Positions 6,759-13,284 of a DNA stretch of 15,479 nt are shown piece after piece. Under the pieces are notes generated by a model. That model saw nothing but the letters and a program-made list of their open reading frames with translations, ran no database searches and was not told the origin of the DNA. The position numbers were made by a program, and so were the translations under genes. Source of the stretch: Bacillota bacterium (lineage in GTDB: Bacteria; Bacillota; Clostridia; Clostridiales; Clostridiaceae); NCBI GenBank assembly GCA_023451395.1, contig JAEXZL010000003.1, forward strand, positions 1-15,479, read 5' to 3'. Numbering within the stretch: the first letter of the stretch is position 1; each line of letters starts with the position of its first letter.

Positions 6759-8375
6759 TTAATATCCTATTATTATTTTTTTAGCTGGCAATATTGAGGT
6801 AGCACTCATAGAAAACTCGTCTAAGCCATACTCTAAAAGAGTTTCTATAGCATCTTCATCTCCTGCCATTTCTCCGCACATGCCACACCACTTACCCTGG
6901 CTGTGTGCCCCTTCTATAGTCATCTTTATCAATCTTAATACTGCTGGATGCATAGGATCATATAGATATGATACCTTTTCACTCATTCTATCAGCAGCAA
7001 GAGTATATTGAATAAGGTCATTAGTTCCTATAGAGAAGAAATCTACATGCTTAGCAAGCTCATCGGCATTTACTGCAGCAGCAGGTATTTCTACCATGAT
7101 ACCCCATTCAATTTCATCACTATATGGCTTACCTTCTTCTTTTAACTCCTTTTTACATTCCTCAACTATAGCCATTGCTTGATTATATTCCTTTAAGGAT
7201 GATATCATAGGGAACATAACCTTTAGATTTCCATAAACTGAAGCTCTTAAAAGGCCTCTAAGCTGTATCTTAAATATTTCTGGTCTATCTAAGCATAACC
7301 TTATAGCTCTGTAGCCAAGGAAAGGATTCATTTCCTCAGGCATTGGCAGATAGGATAGCTTTTTGTCTCCTCCTATATCAAGAGTTCTGATTACCACAGG
7401 TCTTCCATCCATTTTCTCAAGAACATATTTATAGGAATTGTACTGCTCTTCCTCTGATGGCATATCGTCTCTATCCATATATAAAAACTCTGTTCTAAAT
7501 AAGCCGATTCCATCTCCACCATTAGCAAGAACCTGCTCTACATCCTCAGGCTTACCGATATTGCCACAAACCTCTATTCTCTTACCAGCAGTAGTGGTTG
7601 CTTTAACCTCTATAAGCTTTTTAAGCTCTTCTCTTTCAGCTTCATAAGCTTCTTTTTTATCTTCATATTCTTTAATTGTAGCCTCATCAGGATTTATGAT
7701 TACATTTCCTTCATTACCATCTACAATAACAACATCCCCATTCTTAACTTGTGAGCTTATGTCCTTTAATCCAACTACTGCAGGGATTTCAAGAGTTCTA
7801 GCCATAATGGCACTATGGGAGGTTCTTCCTCCTATGTTAGTTAAGAAGGCTACAACCAAATCTCTATCTAGCTGTGCTGTATCAGATGGAGTTAAATCAT
7901 GAGCAACAACTATAGTGTTTTTCTCAGATATATCGAAGCCACCTACAGATGTACCAGCGATGTTTGCAATAATTCTCTTAGATACATCCTTTATGTCCGC
8001 TGCTCTTTCTCTCATGTATTCATCATCCATACCTTCAAAAATTGCAACAAAGGTATTCATAACATCATCTACTGCTTTCATTGCATTGCTCTTATTGTTT
8101 TCAATTTCCATATCCATAGCCCCAGTGAATTCTGGATCATCTAAAAGGGTAAGGTGAGCCTCAAAAACCTCTGCTTTTTCTTCTCCCATGGAAGCAGCTG
8201 TCTTTTCTTTTATTTTGCTTATTTGTCCCTTAGATTTCTCTATTCCCTCTAGAAGCTTTTTCTTCTCTGAGGATACATCAGTAACGGTTTCATTATTTAT
8301 TTTAATCTCCACTTCCTCATGAAGATAAACCTTGCCGATAGCATATCCTTTTGATGCAGCTATACCTTTTATCAT
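6759..8375 (-). CDS. ptsI: Phosphoenolpyruvate--protein phosphotransferase (PTS enzyme I)
   Basis: A 538-residue cytoplasmic enzyme that takes phosphate from PEP and passes it to HPr, the first step of all PTS sugar uptake. The order is an N-terminal HPr-binding and swivelling domain with the phospho-His loop GGRTSHSAIMA (182-192, His187), then the PEP-binding barrel with GLFRTEFLYM (291-300), and CGMCGEMAGD (497-506) with the catalytic Cys500. Length is at the short end of the family (about 540-575) but no motif is missing. I chose the ATG at 8375 because AGGAGG lies 9 nt upstream; a start at 8393 would place the RBS inside the gene. It is transcribed alone, with no ptsH beside it. Its promoter appears to be sigma-54 dependent (8467-8483), and the divergent neighbour is a sigma-54 activator with an HPr-like domain. 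Confidence 0.97.
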   Translation of the reverse strand: MIKGIAASKGYAIGKVYLHEEVEIKINNETVTDVSSEKKKLLEGIEKSKGQISKIKEKTAASMGEEKAEVFEAHLTLLDDPEFTGAMDMEIENNKSNAMKAVDDVMNTFVAIFEGMDDEYMRERAADIKDVSKRIIANIAGTSVGGFDISEKNTIVVAHDLTPSDTAQLDRDLVVAFLTNIGGRTSHSAIMARTLEIPAVVGLKDISSQVKNGDVVIVDGNEGNVIINPDEATIKEYEDKKEAYEAEREELKKLIEVKATTTAGKRIEVCGNIGKPEDVEQVLANGGDGIGLFRTEFLYMDRDDMPSEEEQYNSYKYVLEKMDGRPVVIRTLDIGGDKKLSYLPMPEEMNPFLGYRAIRLCLDRPEIFKIQLRGLLRASVYGNLKVMFPMISSLKEYNQAMAIVEECKKELKEEGKPYSDEIEWGIMVEIPAAAVNADELAKHVDFFSIGTNDLIQYTLAADRMSEKVSYLYDPMHPAVLRLIKMTIEGAHSQGKWCGMCGEMAGDEDAIETLLEYGLDEFSMSATSILPAKKIIIGY

Positions 8376-8466
8376 TATACATTTCCTCCTCATTAACTAT
8401 TTAAACGATGAAACTGCAGATATTATCTTAGTATATATTATATTCTTATCACCAAATAATATAAAC

Positions 8467-8483
8467 AGCAAATCTTATGCCAA
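8467..8483 (-). promoter_or_regulatory. Sigma-54 (-24/-12) promoter driving ptsI
   Basis: On the minus strand the sequence is TTGGCATAAGATTTGCT. It matches the sigma-54 consensus TTGGCAC-N5-TTGCT at the invariant GG (8481-8480) and GC (8469-8468), with exactly 10 nt between, plus the flanking TT, CA and TTTGCT. Transcription would begin near 8456, leaving an ~80-nt leader before the ptsI ATG. No equally good sigma-A promoter is seen for ptsI. The neighbouring gene supplies a suitable activator. Confidence 0.82.
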
Positions 8484-8629
8484 AATTAAAGTTAGTATAA
8501 TATTTACATAAGTTTTCCTAATTATTCACCAAAAAACGGCTTTTTGCCCATATAAAAGATGGTTTTTAACATTTTTTTACTAAATAATCTTTCATATAAA
8601 ATAATATTTAAAATACATTTTATTTTTTA

Positions 8630-8644
8630 TGATAATTTTTATCA
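8630..8644. promoter_or_regulatory. Dyad site 1, TGATA-N5-TATCA (likely activator binding site)
   Basis: TGATAATTTTTATCA is an inverted repeat with 5-bp arms and a 5-nt centre (A/T only). Its centre at 8637 is about 180 bp upstream of the predicted ptsI start, a normal distance for an enhancer of a sigma-54 promoter. Confidence 0.6.
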
Positions 8645-8684
8645 AGAAATAAATTCCATATTGCCATGATAAGTACCTTTATTC

Positions 8685-8714
8685 TTGATTAACCTTTGTA
8701 TTCAATGATATTAT
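8685..8714 (+). promoter_or_regulatory. Probable sigma-A promoter of the activator gene
   Basis: TTGATT (8685-8690, 4/6 match) and TATTAT (8709-8714, 5/6 match) are separated by 18 nt. Transcription would start near 8721, giving a leader of about 65 nt that contains dyad sites 2 and 3. No sigma-54-type GG-N10-GC element faces this gene. Confidence 0.5.
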
Positions 8715-8722
8715 AGTATCAT
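8705..8722. promoter_or_regulatory. Related dyad ATGATA-N6-TATCAT over the activator's -10 box
   Basis: A perfect inverted repeat with 6-bp arms (8705-8710 and 8717-8722). The arms match those of the other dyads, but the centre is 6 nt, not 5. It covers the likely -10 hexamer of the activator promoter and abuts site 2, so binding here would block transcription of the activator. Confidence 0.5.
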
Positions 8723-8736
8723 GATATTTTTTATCA
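8722..8736. promoter_or_regulatory. Dyad site 2, TGATA-N5-TATCA
   Basis: TGATATTTTTTATCA, with centre 8729. It lies at or just after the predicted start of the activator transcript and about 273 bp from the ptsI start. Its centre is 30 bp (near three helical turns) from that of site 3, which would put two dimers on the same DNA face. Confidence 0.62.
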
Positions 8737-8749
8737 ACAAAAACAAATG

Positions 8750-8768
8750 ATTGATATTTTTTATCAAT
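8750..8768. promoter_or_regulatory. Dyad site 3, perfect 19-bp palindrome ATTGATA-N5-TATCAAT
   Basis: The best copy of the motif, with 7-bp arms around TTTTT and centre 8759. It lies just before the activator's RBS (8772-8779), so it is in the 5' leader. It is about 303 bp upstream of the ptsI start. Confidence 0.65.
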
Positions 8769-8786
8769 ATAAAAAGGAGTATTACA

Positions 8787-10793
8787 ATGTTCAATAGAGA
8801 AATGAAGATTAAGGATCCCAATGGCCTTCACACACGAATTGCAGCAATGATGGTAAATAAAGCCTCAGAAATAATGCATAAATACAATGTTACCCTCTAC
8901 ATAACAAAACCACCTTATAAGGATCCCTTAGGAATCAGCATGCTTGCTCTCCTATCCCTTAAAGTTAGGGAAAATGAATCTGTAATCATTTCCTGTAAAG
9001 ATGAAAAGAATGGAGATACTGCAGTCAATGAACTTTGTAATTATTTAGAGTCTCAAATGAATGTATATCCCCAGGTATTAAAAGAAATTGATGCCTTTAT
9101 CGAGGAATCTAAAATTGCTAATGAGCAGATCTTAGAAGATTTACCTATAGGAATACTAGTTATTGACACAGACTGCAATATAACCTTTATTAATAAATAT
9201 GCTCTTCGATTCTTTGATAAGGAATATAATAAGGTTATTGGCAAACCAGTAAATAATTTAATAAAAAACTCTCAGCTTCCTAAAATATTAAAAACCGGAG
9301 ATAAGCATTTTGGACTTATGCACCATATAAACAATAATACTGCAATGGTTAACGAAAGTCCAATTTATGCCGGGGATAAGATAATTGCCGCTGTGGCTGT
9401 ATATCAGGATGTTTCCGATCTTATTGGTATGAGAGAACTTAATGAAAAGTTCCAACGACTTTTAGAAACCTCCCATGATTTAATATGCTTTGTAGATGAA
9501 TTTGGTAAAATTAGTTATATTAATCCTGCATATAAAAGCTATTTCTCATTATCTTCAGAGGATATTATGGGAAAATCTCTAGAGGAACTTTCTCCAAAGG
9601 GTTATAGAATGCAGGCATTGAAAAGTAAGAAAAAAATTGAAAATGTTCGTCATAATAAACAGGGTATAGATATAGTATCTACTGTAGAACCTATATTTAT
9701 TGATGAAGAATTTAAAGGAGTTATATCCACCTCTAAGCCTATTGACGAAATGAAAGAGCTTCTTAATAAATTAGAAAAAAGTGAGCAGGAATTGGAATAT
9801 TATAAAGATGAATTTTTAAAACACAATCAAGATAACTCCTCCTTTAAAGATATTATAGGCTATAAAGGCTCTCTAAAGGAAGTATTATATCTTTGTCAAA
9901 AAGCTTCTCAAAGCACCTCAACAGTAATGGTAACCGGTGAAAGCGGTACTGGAAAGGAACTGATCGCAAAGTCTATTCATTATAATTCTGACCGCAAAAA
10001 TAAGCCCTTTATAAAGGTAAATTCAGCGGCAATACCGGAAAGCCTTTTAGAAAGCGAACTTTTTGGCTATGAAAAGGGAGCTTTTACTGGAGCATATAAA
10101 AACAAACCAGGAAAATTTTCTTTAGCTAATGGAGGTACTCTCTTTTTAGATGAAATTGGAGATATGTCTCCTTCTATGCAAGTAAAGCTGTTAAGAGCTC
10201 TACAGGAAAGAGAAATTGAGTCCCTTGGAAGCCTTCGTCCTCAAAAAATTGATGTACGGGTAATAACTGCAACTAATAAGGATTTAGAAGCTATGGTTAA
10301 GGAAGGAAGCTTTCGAGAGGATTTATATTATAGGCTTAATGTTCTTACCATTTCTATTCCTCCCTTAAGGGAAAGACGTGAAGATATAAGCCTTCTTACA
10401 GAATCCTTTTTAGAAAAGTTTAATAAAAAGCTAAATAAGAATGTTCGGGGTGTTTCCTCTAAATGTCTTAAGCTCCTTAGAGAATACAGCTGGCCTGGAA
10501 ATGTACGAGAGCTTGAAAACATTATTGAAAGAGCCTTAAATCTATGCGAAGGAAGTGTAATCACAGAAGAAGATTTACCTTCCTATATCAATACCCTTCA
10601 AGAGGCGAGACAGAATCTTATAAATACTCATGACGGTGAGCTGCTTCCCTTTGAAGATTATGAACGGGAGCTTATAAGACTAGCCATGGAAAAATATAAA
10701 AGCTATAATAAGGCTGGTAAGGCTCTCGGGTTAACTCACAGGACCATATCTTTAAAATGTGCCAAATATAGCATTCAAGTAAATAAGTCTTAG
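8787..10793 (+). CDS. Sigma-54-dependent activator with N-terminal HPr-like domain and two PAS domains
   Basis: A 668-residue enhancer-binding protein. The domain order is as follows. An HPr-like domain (1-~90) carries GLHTR with His15 in the phospho-acceptor place and SMLALLSL with Ser51 at the HPr regulatory-serine position. PAS 1 is about 110-215, PAS 2 about 216-320, and a coiled-coil linker about 320-348. The AAA+ domain (about 353-595) has Walker A GESGTGKE (384-391), the sigma-54 loop GAFTGA (431-436), Walker B LFLDEIGD (452-459) and FREDLYYRLNV (509-519). A Fis-type helix-turn-helix sits at 635-660. All ATPase and sigma-54 contact motifs are intact. Start: the frame opens at 8751, but ATG 8787 has AAGGAG 7 nt before it, and translation from it puts the histidine at residue 15, as in HPr. 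There is no PRD or receiver domain. Likely targets are ptsI and its own gene. yitT follows after 25 nt. Confidence 0.93.
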   Translation: MFNREMKIKDPNGLHTRIAAMMVNKASEIMHKYNVTLYITKPPYKDPLGISMLALLSLKVRENESVIISCKDEKNGDTAVNELCNYLESQMNVYPQVLKEIDAFIEESKIANEQILEDLPIGILVIDTDCNITFINKYALRFFDKEYNKVIGKPVNNLIKNSQLPKILKTGDKHFGLMHHINNNTAMVNESPIYAGDKIIAAVAVYQDVSDLIGMRELNEKFQRLLETSHDLICFVDEFGKISYINPAYKSYFSLSSEDIMGKSLEELSPKGYRMQALKSKKKIENVRHNKQGIDIVSTVEPIFIDEEFKGVISTSKPIDEMKELLNKLEKSEQELEYYKDEFLKHNQDNSSFKDIIGYKGSLKEVLYLCQKASQSTSTVMVTGESGTGKELIAKSIHYNSDRKNKPFIKVNSAAIPESLLESELFGYEKGAFTGAYKNKPGKFSLANGGTLFLDEIGDMSPSMQVKLLRALQEREIESLGSLRPQKIDVRVITATNKDLEAMVKEGSFREDLYYRLNVLTISIPPLRERREDISLLTESFLEKFNKKLNKNVRGVSSKCLKLLREYSWPGNVRELENIIERALNLCEGSVITEEDLPSYINTLQEARQNLINTHDGELLPFEDYERELIRLAMEKYKSYNKAGKALGLTHRTISLKCAKYSIQVNKS

Positions 10794-10818
10794 AATTAAT
10801 GTATGGAGGAGAACTTCT

Positions 10819-11673
10819 ATGAATATCATAAAAAGTAAAGGCTCAGTACTATTAGACATCTTTATAATTTTTATAGGCAGCTTCATCGCATCTATTGGTG
10901 TTAATATGTTTTTGGTTCATGCCCAGTTATTAAGTGGGGGTGTTACTGGTATAGCACTTATTATTCAATATATGACTGGTTTTAAAGCAGGATTATCAAT
11001 TTTCCTTATTAACATTCCTCTTTTTATTATAAGCTATCTAAAGCTCAGCAAAAGCTTTACCTTTTATTCGGCTATAGGTATGCTCTCCTTATCCTTTTCC
11101 CTAATTATAACTGAGGGCTTTAGTGGTATTGTAGCTCTAAATGACACTCTCTTATATTGTATCTATGGAGGTGTCCTCTGTGGTATAGGCTATGGGCTAG
11201 TTTTTTCAAGAAATGCCTCTACTGGAGGAATAGACATATTAGTTATGCTCCTTAGAAAGAATTTCACTGGAGATATAGGTAAGATAAGTTTAATTTTAAA
11301 TATTATTATAATTGCTATAAGTGCCTTCTTTTTGGGACTTCCTAAGGCTCTATACACGTTAACATCAATATATATCCAAGGCCTGCTTCTGGACTCTGTT
11401 GTTAAGGGCTTAAATAAAAAGCAGCTAATGTTTATAATAACAGACCAAGAAGAGCTAATAAGTGCCTATATTATGAATAATCTCCATCGTGGCGTTACCC
11501 TACTGCCAGCAGAAGGAGGCTACACCTCTAGGAAAAGGAAGCTCCTTTACTGTATAGTAGGTCTTGGTCAGATGGTGGAACTAAAGCAAGTAATTCTAAA
11601 CTATGATCCAAGAGCCTTCATATCCATTGTAGATGTATCTGAAGTTAATGGTAAGGGCTTTAGAAATATATAA
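10819..11673 (+). CDS. YitT-family membrane protein (DUF161 + DUF2179)
   Basis: A 284-residue protein with about five or six membrane segments in the first 200 residues, including the family motif HAQLLSGGVTGIALI (35-49) and SRNASTGGIDILVMLLRK (about 129-146). The C-terminal cytoplasmic DUF2179 domain begins near 205 and includes RGVTLLPAEGGYTSRKRKLL. The function of the family is not established. GGAGGAG precedes the ATG by 7 nt, and the start is only 25 nt after the sigma-54 activator gene, so the two are probably co-transcribed. A terminator follows directly. Whether it belongs functionally with the PTS circuit is unknown. Confidence 0.9.
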   Translation: MNIIKSKGSVLLDIFIIFIGSFIASIGVNMFLVHAQLLSGGVTGIALIIQYMTGFKAGLSIFLINIPLFIISYLKLSKSFTFYSAIGMLSLSFSLIITEGFSGIVALNDTLLYCIYGGVLCGIGYGLVFSRNASTGGIDILVMLLRKNFTGDIGKISLILNIIIIAISAFFLGLPKALYTLTSIYIQGLLLDSVVKGLNKKQLMFIITDQEELISAYIMNNLHRGVTLLPAEGGYTSRKRKLLYCIVGLGQMVELKQVILNYDPRAFISIVDVSEVNGKGFRNI

Positions 11674-11683
11674 CTATTAAAAT

Positions 11684-11713
11684 AGCCTGTCATTATTGGT
11701 ATAATGACAGGCT
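11684..11713. terminator. Bidirectional terminator between yitT and citX
   Basis: A perfect 13-bp stem, AGCCTGTCATTAT (11684-11696) with 11701-11713, and a 4-nt loop TGGT. It starts 10 nt after the yitT stop and 12 nt after the citX stop. On the minus strand the tail is ATTTTAATAG; on the plus strand it is TTATGTATGG, a poor U-tract. The stem alone is strong. Confidence 0.8.
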
Positions 11714-11724
11714 TATGTATGGCT

Positions 11725-12237
11725 CTAATTTACAATATCCTTATATTTTAAGTATGTATTATTAATATTTTCTATAACAAATTTCATTTCATGTCTTCGT
11801 TCACGTATGCATACTGCTGATTCTTCATGGCAGATCATGCATTTTCTTAAGGAATGTCCTAATGTCACTCTGCTTAAAGGCATTAAGGTATCAGCATTGT
11901 AAACATCAATGTCTACACAGCTTCCTAGAGGATGCTTATCCTCAATTTGCAGCGTTAACTTTTTAATCTCTACAATTGGTCTATCAATAACCATTATTAT
12001 ATTAGGCCCTTCAGCGGTAATCCTATATATCTTAAAAAGAATTTGTTTTGCAAAGATATCCGTAACACATTTATCAATTATTTTAATTATCTTTTCTGAT
12101 AGTGCGTTTGTTTTGCTTAAACCCGGATAGTTACTTCTTATAAATACTAAGGGCTGTTTGTGAAGAAGCATTAAATTCTGCTGAAAAATGCTTCTTGCTT
12201 CTCTTTCCTGTATTAAATCCTTAGACGTATATCTCAT
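11725..12237 (-). CDS. citX: Apo-citrate lyase phosphoribosyl-dephospho-CoA transferase CitX
   Basis: A 170-residue transferase that attaches the prosthetic group (made by CitG) to a serine of the acyl carrier subunit CitD. Family signatures are HPLGSCVDIDV (102-112) and RKCMICHEESAVCIRERRH (131-149), with paired cysteines (133, 136, 143). The N-terminal LIQEREAR (8-15) is also typical, which supports the chosen start, although the 16-nt gap after citC holds no clear Shine-Dalgarno sequence; translation may depend on coupling to citC. It is the last gene of the operon and is followed by a terminator. CitG is not in the window. Confidence 0.9.
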   Translation of the reverse strand: MRYTSKDLIQEREARSIFQQNLMLLHKQPLVFIRSNYPGLSKTNALSEKIIKIIDKCVTDIFAKQILFKIYRITAEGPNIIMVIDRPIVEIKKLTLQIEDKHPLGSCVDIDVYNADTLMPLSRVTLGHSLRKCMICHEESAVCIRERRHEMKFVIENINNTYLKYKDIVN

Positions 12238-12253
12238 TATACTTGTGGCTTGG

Positions 12254-13282
12254 TTAATTTCTTAGCCTCTCCACTAGCTCCTTTCCTTCTTTGGACATTA
12301 TAAAAGCTCCGGTGGCTTCAGGGACAAGTCTTAGGGCTTCCTCTTCTTTTCCTTGAATTAGAAGCTCTCTAACTCTAGAAGCGCTTAAAAATTCGCCCTC
12401 TTTCGCCAATCTCCTTACCTCTATAAGCTCTATATCGTATTCTTTCATCATTAACTTTAATGTACTGTTATACTGCCTAGTAACAGCACAATAGGGCTCC
12501 TCCCCTACATACCTTCTTACTATATTAAGCTCCCTTGAGAAATACCTTGCAAATATTCCCCCATCAAGCTCTGTATAAGCCTCTAGTCTTTTATTCTCTT
12601 CTTTAATAAAATATGATGGGAAGGTAGCCTGAGAGATGATATATTCTCCTCCAGGTATAACTTTGACATTTTTCAAATGTTTAGTTCCTTCCTTAAGAAG
12701 AGCCAGTCTCACTCCAAAAGGGAAATGAGACTTATCCTCCTCTAAAATAAAAATAAGAAGCTCTTCATTTTCCCTGGCTGCCTTTTCTATAAGATATAGA
12801 TGTCCCTTTGTAAAGGGATTACAATTCATAACAATTGAAGCTCTTTTTTTTGTAGTGTCTATGTTATTTTCTCTTTTTATTTTATTAATAAAGGTATTGA
12901 TATTATTGATGCCATTTTCTAGAAGTGCTGCTTCCTTTCCTCTATAAAGCAAGCTGAAGCCAAGAGAGCTAAATATTTCAATATTACAGGGCTTTGTAAA
13001 TATAAAAAAATGAAAAATATCTTGAGAAAAGAGCTCATTCATCATTGCAGAAATTATAGTTGCCCCTAAACCTTCCCCTTGAAATTCTTCTTTTATAGCA
13101 AAGGCCTTTAAGATATTTCTACATTTAGAACAGGTGGCTATAAGATTATCCTCTCTAAAAATAGCAAGAGTATAATCAATATCCTCCTCTAAATCTAAAT
13201 TAAATTTCTTAAGAAAATCCTTAATTTCCTCAACCTCTTTAGGATTCTTGAGATTAACCTCTCTAACTTCAGCTTCCAGCAT
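12254..13282 (-). CDS. citC: [Citrate (pro-3S)-lyase] ligase CitC
   Basis: A 342-residue enzyme that acetylates the thiol of the lyase prosthetic group with acetate and ATP, switching citrate lyase on. The N-terminal GNAT-like domain has EEFQGEGLGATI (65-76). The nucleotidyltransferase part has NCNPFTKGHLYLIE (153-166; the HxGH-type motif is TKGH) and the C-terminal FLSASRVREL (298-307), matching the ISASxVR element. The ATG lies 2 nt after the citF stop, so the pair is translationally coupled. In classic citCDEFXG operons citC comes first; here it lies between citF and citX. Confidence 0.93.
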   Translation of the reverse strand: MLEAEVREVNLKNPKEVEEIKDFLKKFNLDLEEDIDYTLAIFREDNLIATCSKCRNILKAFAIKEEFQGEGLGATIISAMMNELFSQDIFHFFIFTKPCNIEIFSSLGFSLLYRGKEAALLENGINNINTFINKIKRENNIDTTKKRASIVMNCNPFTKGHLYLIEKAARENEELLIFILEEDKSHFPFGVRLALLKEGTKHLKNVKVIPGGEYIISQATFPSYFIKEENKRLEAYTELDGGIFARYFSRELNIVRRYVGEEPYCAVTRQYNSTLKLMMKEYDIELIEVRRLAKEGEFLSASRVRELLIQGKEEEALRLVPEATGAFIMSKEGKELVERLRN

Positions 13283-13284
13283 TT

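Larger units (their letters stand above)
8376..8786. promoter_or_regulatory. ptsI / sigma-54 activator divergent control region (overview)
   Basis: This 411-bp A/T-rich gap has no coding potential. From left to right it holds the ptsI leader, a sigma-54 promoter toward ptsI, about 145 bp of A/T-tract DNA with no recognised motif (likely bendable spacer), TGATA-N5-TATCA site 1, the activator's sigma-A promoter with an overlapping dyad, and sites 2 and 3 in the activator's 5' leader. The order of promoter, spacer and upstream dyads is that of a classic enhancer-dependent promoter. Confidence 0.75.

Noticed and set aside
7438..8157. Several open frames of 68-81 codons on the plus strand, opposite ptsI
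   Set aside because: They are antisense to conserved enzyme I coding sequence, are rich in Ser/Ile from reverse-read codons, lack ribosome-binding sites and overlap each other.
8400..8420. CcpA cre site before ptsI
   Set aside because: TTTAAACGATGAAA has the central CG but lacks the conserved TG start and the symmetric half, so it does not meet the cre consensus.
8536..8575. Possible terminator or small RNA hairpin (GGCTTTTTGCC and CCAT...ATGG)
   Set aside because: The stems are only 3-4 bp, too short to be stable in A/T-rich RNA.
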